A stretch of DNA of 64,000 bases. Origin: Aureimonas sp. SK2 (GTDB lineage: Bacteria > Pseudomonadota > Alphaproteobacteria > Rhizobiales > Rhizobiaceae). Position numbers and translations under genes: made by a program. The stretch's first letter is position 1, and every line of letters starts with the position of its first letter. Below, one piece after another: positions 19,548-26,692 of the stretch. The notes beneath the pieces are model-generated. The model searched no databases, had not been told where the DNA came from, and saw nothing but the letters and a program-made list of their open reading frames with translations. Location: the NCBI RefSeq assembly GCF_029813115.1, contig NZ_JAPZDS010000010.1:124001-188000 (forward strand), written 5' to 3'.

Positions 19548-20591
19548 TCAGCCCAGCGCTTCGAGAACCGCCTTGGCGATCGCGTCCGTCTTGTCCTGGC
19601 CGGGCCGGATGCCGATCCCGCGCCCGGTCGTCGCCTCCACCGCGCGCATCACGTCCGCGGCGGCGCCCTGCTCGCCCAGATGCTCCAGCATCATGGCGCC
19701 CGACCAGATCGTCGCGATCGGGTTGGCGACACCGAGATGCGCGATGTCCGGCGCCGAGCCGTGGACGGGCTCGAACATGGAGGGCGCGGTGCGGTCTGGA
19801 TTGATGTTGGCCGAGGCCGCGAAGCCGAGGCCGCCCTGGATGGCCGCGCCGAGGTCGGTGAGGATGTCGCCGAAGAGGTTGGAGGCGACGACCACGTCGA
19901 GCGTCTCTGGCGCCATGACCATGCGGGCCGCCATCGCGTCGATGTGGTAGGGCGTCACCTCGACGTCCGGATACTCGGCGGCCAGGAGCTGGGTCATCTC
20001 GTCCCAGAACACCATCGTGTGCTTCTGGGCGTTGGACTTCGTGACGGAAGCCAGCTTGCCGCGGCGCGCGCGCGCCTGCTCGAAGCCGAAGCGCAGGATG
20101 CGCTCGACGCCGACCCGCGTGAAGATCGCCGTCTCCACCGCGACCTCGTCGGGCGTGCCGACATGGACCCGGCCGCCGGCGCCCGAATACTCCCCTTCCG
20201 TGTTCTCGCGGATGCAGAGGATGTCGAAGCCCTCCTTCCGCAGGGGACCCTCGACGCCGGGCAGCAGCCGGTGCGGCCGGATGTTGGCGTACTGGCGGAA
20301 GGCCTTGCGGATCGGCAGGAGAAGGCCGTGCAGCGAGACGGAATCGGGCACCTCGGCCGGCCAGCCGACGGCCCCGAGAAACACCGCGTCGAAGCGGCGC
20401 AGCGTCTCGATCCCGTCCGCCGGCATCATCGCGCCGGTCTGGCGATAGAAGTCGCAGGACCAGGGGAAGCGCGTGGCGGACAGCGAGGCGCCGTGGCGCG
20501 AGGCGGCGCGCTGAAGCACCTCCCAGGCGGCGTCGATGACGGCCGGGCCGATGCCGTCGCCCGGAATGAGCGCGATGTCGTGGGTCTTCAT
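19548..20591 (-). CDS. Tartrate/D-malate dehydrogenase (isopropylmalate dehydrogenase family)
   Basis: This 347-residue NAD+-dependent enzyme oxidatively decarboxylates a 2-hydroxy dicarboxylate. The N-terminal IPGDGIGP motif, the substrate-binding arginines around RKAFRQYANIRPHR, the signature GSAPDIA and the metal-binding acidic residues place it in the IPMDH/TDH superfamily. The segment MKTHDIALIPGDG and the CDFYRQTG region resemble tartrate dehydrogenase and DmlA rather than LeuB. Its place in a catabolic operon supports that reading. The exact substrate is not determined. Confidence 0.86.
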   Translation of the reverse strand: MKTHDIALIPGDGIGPAVIDAAWEVLQRAASRHGASLSATRFPWSCDFYRQTGAMMPADGIETLRRFDAVFLGAVGWPAEVPDSVSLHGLLLPIRKAFRQYANIRPHRLLPGVEGPLRKEGFDILCIRENTEGEYSGAGGRVHVGTPDEVAVETAIFTRVGVERILRFGFEQARARRGKLASVTKSNAQKHTMVFWDEMTQLLAAEYPDVEVTPYHIDAMAARMVMAPETLDVVVASNLFGDILTDLGAAIQGGLGFAASANINPDRTAPSMFEPVHGSAPDIAHLGVANPIATIWSGAMMLEHLGEQGAAADVMRAVEATTGRGIGIRPGQDKTDAIAKAVLEALG

Positions 20592-20616
20592 GATCTTCCC
20601 TGATGATGGAGGGGGT

Positions 20617-20636
20617 CCGGCCGGCGCGACGGCCGG
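20617..20636 (-). other. Intercistronic hairpin after the cupin gene
   Basis: CCGGCCG and CGGCCGG form a 7-bp stem around GCGCGA in the 52-base gap between the cupin and tartrate-dehydrogenase-like genes. It may modulate downstream expression. Confidence 0.35.
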
Positions 20637-20643
20637 CGGTCCG

Positions 20644-21000
20644 TCACTCGTAGACGCAGACGTAGATCTTGCGAACCGTCTCGATCGTGCGCCAGACGCC
20701 GACGAAGCCGGGCTTCATCACGAAGCTGTCGCCCGCCTTGAACGTGTAGGTCTGCCCGTCCTTCTCGGCGATCTCCACATGGCCGGAGAGGATGTGGCAG
20801 AACTCGAACGTGGTGCCCTTGATCGAATGCGTCTCGCCGGGCGTCGCTTCCCAGACGCCGGTCTTGACCATCTCGCCCTTGGAATCGTCCTGCGCCCAGG
20901 TCTTGAAGGTCGGCGAGCCCGAGATCAGCCGCTCTGGCAGCGGCACGCCGGGCTTGGGATCGAAGGACGGGTTGGGATCGATCGGAACGATCAGCGACAT
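20644..21000 (-). CDS. Cupin-domain protein
   Basis: This 118-residue single-domain cupin has a conserved core running from the GETHSIKGTTFEFCHILSG region to KAGDSFVMKPGFVG, and it ends in a hydrophobic strand. The FxxxLxGxxEI and GDSFVMKPGF segments mark the two cupin motifs. Small cupins of this DUF861-like type often sit in amino acid or ureido catabolic operons, as metal enzymes or small-molecule sensors. The start beginning MSLIVPI is preceded by GGAGAG. Function unknown; the context suggests a role in the same pathway. Confidence 0.8.
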   Translation of the reverse strand: MSLIVPIDPNPSFDPKPGVPLPERLISGSPTFKTWAQDDSKGEMVKTGVWEATPGETHSIKGTTFEFCHILSGHVEIAEKDGQTYTFKAGDSFVMKPGFVGVWRTIETVRKIYVCVYE

Positions 21001-21032
21001 GGGAACTCTCCTTGAGTGGGAAAACGAAGGGG

Positions 21033-21968
21033 TCAGTAGCCGCGCGCGCGGTCGACGAGGCCGACCATCGGACGGCCGGCCCGGTGGCGGCGGACATTGT
21101 CGATCACGGTGCGGGCCGCCGTGCCCGCTTGCGTCACGCTCGCCACGTGCGGCGTGATCATGATCTTGGGGTGGCGCCAGAGCGGGTCGCCGGCCGGCAG
21201 CGGCTCGGGGTCGGTGACGTCGAGGACGGCCCCCGAAAGGTGCCCGGCGTCCAGCGCCGCGAGCAGCGCGGCCGCGTCGAGCTGCGGCCCCCGCCCGGTA
21301 TGGACCAGCGCCGCCCCTTGCGGCAGCCGGGCGAACAGCTCGGCGTTCAGGAAGCCGCGCGTCTCGTCCGTCAGCGGCAGGAGGCACACGAGGATGTCGG
21401 TCCGCGCCAGGAATTCGCCCAGACCCGCCTCGCCGTGGAAGCTCTCGACTCCGTCGATGGCGCGCGCCGAGCGGCTCCAGCCGGCGAGCGGGAAGCCGAA
21501 GGGCCGCAGCCGCTCCATCGCCGCCTGCGCCAGCATGCCCTGTCCCAGGAAGCCGACACGGCGCTCGCCTGCCTGCCGGGGCGGCAGGGCGCGCCAGACC
21601 TCGGCGGCCTGCTGGCCGAGATAGGCCGGCAGGTCGCGGTGGAGTGTGAGGACCGCCAGCGCGACATATTCCTGCATCATGCGGATGATGCCGTCCTCCA
21701 CCATGCGCACCAGGGCGACATGCGGCGGCAGGCCGGCCGCGTCGAACTGGTCCACGCCGGCCCCGATGGAGAAGACGACCTCGAGGTTGCGGTAGCGGGA
21801 CAGGTCGGGGGGCAGCGTCCAGGTGATGAGGTAGCGCACCTCGTCCGGCGCGACGGCGGCGGCGTCCGTCTCGAAGGCGATGTCGGGCAGATCCGCCGCA
21901 AAGGCCGGCCCGAAAACGGCGGCGCGTTCGGCGGTGGAGTTGAACAGGAACACGGGACGACCGGTCAT
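21033..21968 (-). CDS. D-isomer-specific 2-hydroxyacid dehydrogenase (GhrA-like glyoxylate/hydroxypyruvate reductase)
   Basis: This 311-residue NAD(P)H-dependent reductase has the Rossmann motif [12 protein letters not shown] (about residues 145-156) and a GAGVDQFD segment. The catalytic region includes HTGRGPQLD, the Glu in [12 protein letters not shown], and the His in TPHVASV. The length and these features fit the GhrA subfamily. The start beginning MTGRPVFLF overlaps the stop of the upstream deacetylase gene by four bases, which settles it. Within the operon it would recycle a 2-keto acid or glyoxylate product. Confidence 0.88.
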   Translation of the reverse strand: MTGRPVFLFNSTAERAAVFGPAFAADLPDIAFETDAAAVAPDEVRYLITWTLPPDLSRYRNLEVVFSIGAGVDQFDAAGLPPHVALVRMVEDGIIRMMQEYVALAVLTLHRDLPAYLGQQAAEVWRALPPRQAGERRVGFLGQGMLAQAAMERLRPFGFPLAGWSRSARAIDGVESFHGEAGLGEFLARTDILVCLLPLTDETRGFLNAELFARLPQGAALVHTGRGPQLDAAALLAALDAGHLSGAVLDVTDPEPLPAGDPLWRHPKIMITPHVASVTQAGTAARTVIDNVRRHRAGRPMVGLVDRARGY

Positions 21969-23086
21969 GCGCGAAGCCTTTCCCCCAGGGCGAGGATCAT
22001 AGCGAGGCAGGCCGCGAGCTCCCCGCGCGTGACGAACTCGTCGGGTCGATGGGCCCGGGCGATGTCGCCGGGTCCGCAGATCACGGCGTCGTAGCCGGCC
22101 TCCTGGAAGAGCCCCGCTTCCGTCCCGTAGCTCACCGCCGCGCACGGGGGCCGGCCGGTGAGCTCGCCCGTCAGCCGCGCGAGGTCGCTATCGGCCGGGA
22201 GCGCCAGCGCCGGATAGGCCGAGAGATCCGTCCAATCGACGCGAAAGCCCTTCGGCTCCAACGCCGCGAGACCGGCCCGCACCGGCTCCAGCAGGGCGCC
22301 CGGGTCGGCGCCCGCGATGGCACGGACCTCGATCTCGGCGATGCAGCGATCGGGGATCACGTTGAGCGCCCGTCCGCCCGAGACGATGCCGACCTGGAGC
22401 GTCGAATGGGGCGGCTCGAAGCGCGCGTCGAAGGGACCGCCCTCCAGGTCGCGCCCGTGCGCGGTCGCCGCGCCCAGGACCTCGATCATCGCATGCACGG
22501 CGTTGAGGCCCTGGTCGGGACGCGAGGAGTGGCCGGACCGCCCGGTGATCTCCAGCCGCGCCGCCGCCTTGCCCTTGTGGGCGAGAACCGCCTGGAGACC
22601 GCTCGGCTCGCCGACGACGACGCCGAGCGGCTTGGCGCAGAGCTTCGGCAGTTCGGCGATCATGTGCGGGACGCCCCGGCAGCCCGCCTCCTCGTCGTAG
22701 GAGAAAGCGAGGTGCAGGGGCCGCTTCAGCGGGCCGGCGGCGAGGACGGGGAGCGCGGCCAAGGCGCAGGCGAGAAAGCCCTTCATGTCCGTCGTGCCGC
22801 GCCCGTAGAGGCGCTCGCCCTCCACCCGCAGCGTAAAGGGATCGGCGCTCCATCCGTCCTCGCCGGCGGGCACGACGTCGGTATGGCCGGACAGGACATA
22901 GCCCGGCACGTCGGCGGGGCCGAGCGTGACGAAGAGGTTGGCCCGGTCGCCCTCCGGCCCCGGCAGGACATGGACCCGCGCACCGTGCGAGCGGCAGTGG
23001 TCGGCGATCCAGTCCGTGATCGGGGCATTGGGCGTGCCGACGACGGAGGAAAAGGCGACCAGCCTCGCCAGGATCTCCTCCACCAT
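21965..23086 (-). CDS. argE: M20 metallopeptidase, acetylornithine deacetylase (ArgE-like)
   Basis: This 373-residue zinc hydrolase belongs to family M20. Metal ligands and catalytic residues are visible: the His and Asp of [10 protein letters not shown], the Asp of [10 protein letters not shown] and the Glu pair of SYDEEAG. A dimerisation domain lies in the middle ([12 protein letters not shown]), and a final His lies in the C-terminal [15 protein letters not shown]. It leads the six-gene operon. In this catabolic setting it more likely deacylates an N-acyl amino acid or polyamine derivative than serves arginine synthesis; the symbol refers to the subfamily. Confidence 0.85.
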   Translation of the reverse strand: MVEEILARLVAFSSVVGTPNAPITDWIADHCRSHGARVHVLPGPEGDRANLFVTLGPADVPGYVLSGHTDVVPAGEDGWSADPFTLRVEGERLYGRGTTDMKGFLACALAALPVLAAGPLKRPLHLAFSYDEEAGCRGVPHMIAELPKLCAKPLGVVVGEPSGLQAVLAHKGKAAARLEITGRSGHSSRPDQGLNAVHAMIEVLGAATAHGRDLEGGPFDARFEPPHSTLQVGIVSGGRALNVIPDRCIAEIEVRAIAGADPGALLEPVRAGLAALEPKGFRVDWTDLSAYPALALPADSDLARLTGELTGRPPCAAVSYGTEAGLFQEAGYDAVICGPGDIARAHRPDEFVTRGELAACLAMILALGERLRA

Positions 23087-23256
23087 GTCAGCGCCTCCTT
23101 CGGGAATATGCGCTCAGCGTAAAGAAACGGGTGTGCCGTTCCTGCCGTAGATCGGGGATCTTCGAAACATGATGCCGAAATGCCGTTGATCTGCGGTAGA
23201 ACCTTCGGCCCCTCCCGGAACACCATGAAGGCCGGAAATACGGCGCTTGCGCTCTC

Positions 23257-23294
23257 CCGACGGGAGGGGGAACCCGCAAGCCCCCTCCCGTCGG
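23257..23294. repeat. Palindromic REP-like element in a divergent intergenic region
   Basis: A perfect 14-bp inverted repeat (CCGACGGGAGGGGG at 23257-23270 with its complement at 23281-23294) surrounds a 10-base loop. It lies between the 5' ends of the deacetylase operon and the GNAT gene, so it is not at any gene's 3' end. Its base composition and form resemble dispersed intergenic palindromes common in Hyphomicrobiales. Confidence 0.6.
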
Positions 23295-23364
23295 AACGAA
23301 GGCGGGCGGGTGCGCGATATCCGGGCGCGCACCCGAAACGCCAGCAGGGACATGCGAAGGCATC

Positions 23365-24234
23365 ATGGATAACGCAGCCATTCGGGATCGGGAGACCGCT
23401 TTGGGAGAGGTCGCGATGGTGCCCTTCTCCACCCGCCATCTCGCGGGCGCCCACAAGCTCTCCCTGGATCTTCGCTGGCCCTACCGGCTGGAGGACTGGG
23501 CCTTCGCCCTCCACCTCGGTCGGGGCTTCGTCCTGGAGCGCGGCAGCGAGGTGGTGGGGACCGCCGCCTGGTTCCCCTATGGCGAGACCTGCGCGACGGT
23601 CGGCATGATCATCGTGTCGGGCGAGATCCAGGGGCGCGGATACGGCGCCAAGCTCCTGGATGCGCTTCTGGCGGCGGCCGGCCCGCGCACCGTCCTTCTC
23701 AACGCGACGCCGGAGGGCCAGGCGCTCTATGCGCGCCGCGGCTTCGTGCCGGCCGGGACGATCCACCAGCACCAGGGCGTCCCGTCCCGGCCGATCGCGG
23801 CGCCCCCTTCGAGTGTCGTGCGCCCGATAGCGGCCGGCGACATCGAGGCGGTCCTGCGTCTCGACCGCGAGGCGACCGGCTTCGAGCGCCGCCCGCTCCT
23901 GGAAAGGCTCCTGGAGACCGGCGAGGCGCAGGTGCTTCTCGAAGGGGGCGGCTTGGCCGGCTATGTCGTGTCGCGCGTCTGGGGGCGCGGGCATGTCGTG
24001 GGGCCGGTGGTGGCACCCACGTCCGAAGGCGCGCGTCGCCTGATCGAAGCCGCCCTGTCGCGTCTCGAAGGCTGCTTCGTGCGCCTCGACACGGAGGTCG
24101 GCACCGGCCTGTCGCCCTGGTTCGAGGCGATCGGCCTGCCGCAGGTCAGCGACGCGCTGGTCATGGTCCGGGGCACCATGCCGCCGACCGGTCCGGCGCG
24201 CGTCTTCGCCCTATCCAACCAGTCGCTCAACTGA
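23365..24234 (+). CDS. GNAT-family N-acetyltransferase, two-domain
   Basis: This 289-residue protein has an N-terminal GNAT fold. The acetyl-CoA loop lies in VSGEIQGRGYGAKLLDALL (about residues 80-98), followed by the LLNATPEGQALYARRGFVP strand-helix. A second, degenerate GNAT-like half (about 155-285) resembles the YitH/Acetyltransf_18 type. The start beginning MDNAAIR is divergent from the ArgE-like operon. The acceptor substrate cannot be deduced; the neighbouring deacylase suggests an amine or amino acid. Confidence 0.82.
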   Translation: MDNAAIRDRETALGEVAMVPFSTRHLAGAHKLSLDLRWPYRLEDWAFALHLGRGFVLERGSEVVGTAAWFPYGETCATVGMIIVSGEIQGRGYGAKLLDALLAAAGPRTVLLNATPEGQALYARRGFVPAGTIHQHQGVPSRPIAAPPSSVVRPIAAGDIEAVLRLDREATGFERRPLLERLLETGEAQVLLEGGGLAGYVVSRVWGRGHVVGPVVAPTSEGARRLIEAALSRLEGCFVRLDTEVGTGLSPWFEAIGLPQVSDALVMVRGTMPPTGPARVFALSNQSLN

Positions 24235-24258
24235 GGGCACCGATCAGGACGCCGTCAT

Positions 24259-24314
24259 GGACCTCGGGGACGCGTCGGATCGCCGACATTGTCCAGGTTC
24301 CCTGTCCGAGGTCC
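24259..24314. terminator. Candidate bidirectional terminator
   Basis: GGACCTCGG (24259-24267) pairs with CCGAGGTCC (24306-24314), with a small GTCGG / CCGAC hairpin inside. It lies between the convergent GNAT and EamA genes. Confidence 0.4.
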
Positions 24315-24324
24315 GCAACGATCT

Positions 24325-25254
24325 TCAGCGCGCCAAGGCGGGAGCTTTCGGCAGGCCCCTCAGCGCATTGGCAAGGGCGACCCCCGCCGCGACCGCGACG
24401 ACGCCGACCAGGGTCAGGACCGTCGGCTGCTCGCCGAGGAGGGGCATGGCCGCCGCCGTCGCCAGCACCGGAGCCAGGGCGCCCATCGTGCTGCAGCGCA
24501 GGGCGCCGAGATGCCGGACGGCCAGGGCGTAGACGAGCGTCGAGACGATGCCCGTGCCCACGCCCTGCACGCCGGCAAAGAGAAGGATCTCCCGGAGATC
24601 GACGCTTGCGAGGTGGCTGTCGAAGACGCCGGCCAGTTTCAGGACCGCGATCACGATCGCCGACGGATAGGTCACCAGCATCAGGCAAGTCAGCGGCCGC
24701 ACCGCGGCCATCCGCATGCCCAGCGTGTAGCCGCCCCACAGGAGACTGGCCCCGAGAAGCAGGCCGGCGCCGAGGATCGCCCGGGCGTCGAAGCTTCCCA
24801 GCCCTGCGACGAGCAGCACGACGCCGAGGACAATCGTCACGAGGCCCGGCCCGAGCGCCAGCCTCTCGCCCATGAGAAGGCGGGCGAGGATGGAGACGGC
24901 CAGCGGCGCCGTCCCCGCGACCAGGGCGCTGACATGCGCCGCCGAGGTGAAGCCGCCGCCGGCCGCGACGAGCCCGAAGAAGGGCAGGCCCGCCCCCGAT
25001 GCGATCATCGCGGCCGGCGCGAGCGGAAGGGACGTCAACTCCCGCAGGCGCGAGGGCAGGAGCGGCAGCAGGATCAGGGCTGGGACGGCGAAGCGCAGCA
25101 AGGCGACGTCGCTCGGGCTGAGCGTCGAGGCGCCGATGCTGCGCATCGACAGGCTGAAGCCCGCCCAGGTGACGAGCGCGGCTCCCATGGCCGCCCAGCC
25201 GACGATCGAGCGGGTGGCGAGCGGCGGCGCGAATGTTGTCGGGGCGAGAGACAC
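24325..25254 (-). CDS. DMT-superfamily (EamA) transporter
   Basis: This 309-residue inner-membrane protein has about ten hydrophobic segments arranged as two EamA repeats. The first repeat carries the SPSDVALLRFAVPALIL segment and the second begins near residue 150. Such carriers usually export amino acids or other small metabolites. It is divergent from an Lrp/AsnC regulator gene across a 121-base gap containing an inverted repeat, so regulation by that protein is likely. The substrate is unknown, but an amino acid is the natural guess. Confidence 0.9.
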   Translation of the reverse strand: MSLAPTTFAPPLATRSIVGWAAMGAALVTWAGFSLSMRSIGASTLSPSDVALLRFAVPALILLPLLPSRLRELTSLPLAPAAMIASGAGLPFFGLVAAGGGFTSAAHVSALVAGTAPLAVSILARLLMGERLALGPGLVTIVLGVVLLVAGLGSFDARAILGAGLLLGASLLWGGYTLGMRMAAVRPLTCLMLVTYPSAIVIAVLKLAGVFDSHLASVDLREILLFAGVQGVGTGIVSTLVYALAVRHLGALRCSTMGALAPVLATAAAMPLLGEQPTVLTLVGVVAVAAGVALANALRGLPKAPALAR

Positions 25255-25341
25255 GTGGCCGTCCTTCGTCGGAGAGATGGCCGCAAAATACCAAGATGCC
25301 CGCGCTAAATCCTGCCTATCTCAACCACATCGGCATCTGAT

Positions 25342-25360
25342 ATTGGCAGATCATACCAAT
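25342..25360. promoter_or_regulatory. Candidate Lrp-type operator between eamA-like and lrp-like genes
   Basis: ATTGG and CCAAT form an inverted repeat with a 9-base spacer, overlapping a second one (ATCTG / CAGAT). It lies 16 bases before the regulator start, in an AT-rich stretch shared by both divergent promoters. Confidence 0.45.
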
Positions 25361-25375
25361 CGTGGGAGATGTCTG

Positions 25376-25831
25376 ATGGATCGCAAGGACCGGCAGATCA
25401 TCGCCGAGCTCCAGGCCAACGCCCGGCTCACCAACAACGAGCTCGCCGAGCGCGTGAACCTGTCGCCCTCGCCCTGCCTGCGCCGGGTGCGCCTTCTGGA
25501 GGAGGCGGGCGTTCTCAAGGCCTATACGGCGATCGTGGACGCCGAAGCCTGCGGCTACCCCGTGACGGCCTTCGTGCGCATCCGCCTGTCGCCCCACAAC
25601 GGCGAAACCGTCCAGGCCTTCGAGGAGGCGATCGCGCGGATCGACGTCGTGATGGACAGCTACGTCATGGCCGGCAACGCCGACTACATGCTGCGGGTGG
25701 TCGTCAAAAGCCTCAAGCATTACGAAGCCTTCATCCGCAACGACCTCCATTCGGTGCCGGGCGTCGCCTCGATCGACACGAGCTTCACCTATGGGCACGT
25801 CAAGCGCTCGCTGGTGCTCCCGATCGACTGA
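25376..25831 (+). CDS. Lrp/AsnC family transcriptional regulator (third in window)
   Basis: This 151-residue regulator has an AsnC helix-turn-helix (NNELAERVNLSPSPCLRRV) and a RAM domain ending in the SFTYGHVKRS region. It is clearly more distant from the two paralogues at 7448 and 16000 than they are from each other. The start beginning MDRKDRQ follows a GGGAG ribosome site. It is divergent from the EamA transporter, the classical layout of a local amino-acid-responsive activator and its exporter. The upstream extension of the frame lies inside the antisense of the transporter and is rejected. Confidence 0.9.
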   Translation: MDRKDRQIIAELQANARLTNNELAERVNLSPSPCLRRVRLLEEAGVLKAYTAIVDAEACGYPVTAFVRIRLSPHNGETVQAFEEAIARIDVVMDSYVMAGNADYMLRVVVKSLKHYEAFIRNDLHSVPGVASIDTSFTYGHVKRSLVLPID

Positions 25832-25869
25832 CGGGGCGCCCGACCAGCGCCCGGCCGCCCCGCCCATGC

Positions 25870-25886
25870 CGGCGGTCATGCCGCCG
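25870..25886 (+). terminator. Hairpin downstream of Lrp regulator
   Basis: CGGCGG / CCGCCG forms a 6-bp stem around TCATG, 38 bases after the regulator stop. A second GC stem (CGGGGC / GCCCCG, 25832-25862) precedes it. Confidence 0.4.
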
Positions 25887-26088
25887 AGCCGAAGAGGGAC
25901 GCGGACGCCATTGGCCCTGGATCGGGCTGCGCAGACCGAGGTGCCCGGATCATCGGCGCTCCCGAACGTGTGACATCCACCCCCTTGTCGGGCGGATTTC
26001 CTGTATCAATTCATGGGACGGGTGTCGGTCCATCGGGGGCCGGCAGGTCTATCGCGTTGGTCGGGCCGCCAGCGGCGGGGACCTGTGC

Positions 26089-26253
26089 ATGACGATTGCA
26101 GACCTCTTCGTCCTTGGCGTCGTGGCCACGTTCCTCGGCTTCGTCGTCTGGGTGAACGTGCATCATCGGAAGAAGAAGGTTGCGAGAAAGGACAGGACGC
26201 GTGAAGGCTCCAGGTTCGATGCCCCTGTCACCAGCGTGAATCGAGCCGCCTGA
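26089..26253 (+). CDS. Small single-span membrane protein, unknown function
   Basis: This 54-residue frame encodes one clear hydrophobic helix (about residues 6-23) followed by a basic cluster HHRKKKVARKDR and a polar tail. This is a typical topology for a small inner-membrane protein with a cytoplasmic C-terminus. A GGGGA stretch lies just upstream of the ATG. No family was recognised. It stands alone between the Lrp regulator and the mrp operon. The hydrophobic pattern with a charged flank is the main argument that it is real. Confidence 0.5.
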   Translation: MTIADLFVLGVVATFLGFVVWVNVHHRKKKVARKDRTREGSRFDAPVTSVNRAA

Positions 26254-26692
26254 ACCCCGTGCGTCGCCGCCCTGTTCATCGGATAGTCTTCGTTGCCGAG
26301 CCACCGAGCGTTGAGCGTCGGGGCCGTCGCTCGCATGTGAGCGCCGTGGGCCGACGGCAGAGCTGTGCATCGCCGCGGCCCGGTCCCGCAGCTGCGAAGG
26401 TGCGGTTCGGCTTTCTGTCGATGGGCGTCGCCATCGACGGCGCAACCCTGCGTGAAGCGTGGGCTGCGCCCTTCCGACGGACAAGCCCAACGGGAAAATC
26501 CGGGCCGGTGCCCTCGCGAATCGCCGGCGGATCTGTTTTCACGACCCCTGCTCCGAAGGACGGGCGGAATCGCAGATCCCCTGTGGTCGGCCGTCGCCGG
26601 CCCGACGGGGCGTCGCCACGACGCTCGGATCGTGCTCCGGCTTGGAGACCGACCATCCCCAACCTCGCCGCCCAAACGGAAGGCAACGCTCC
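26254..26692 (+). promoter_or_regulatory. Long mrp leader region, 439 bp, with hairpins
   Basis: No gene is supported. The region upstream of mrpA contains an 8-bp hairpin (GTCGATGG / CCATCGAC, 26417-26438), a GGGCT / AGCCC stem-loop (26461-26489) and other GC-rich complementary stretches nearer the gene. It probably carries the mrp promoter and a long 5' leader. I could not match it to a known riboswitch class. Confidence 0.35.

Noticed and set aside
26254-26692. A known riboswitch (nhaA-I, DUF1646 or yybP-ykoY type) in the mrp leader.
   Set aside because: No consensus core could be recognised by eye, so it is only flagged as worth a covariance search.
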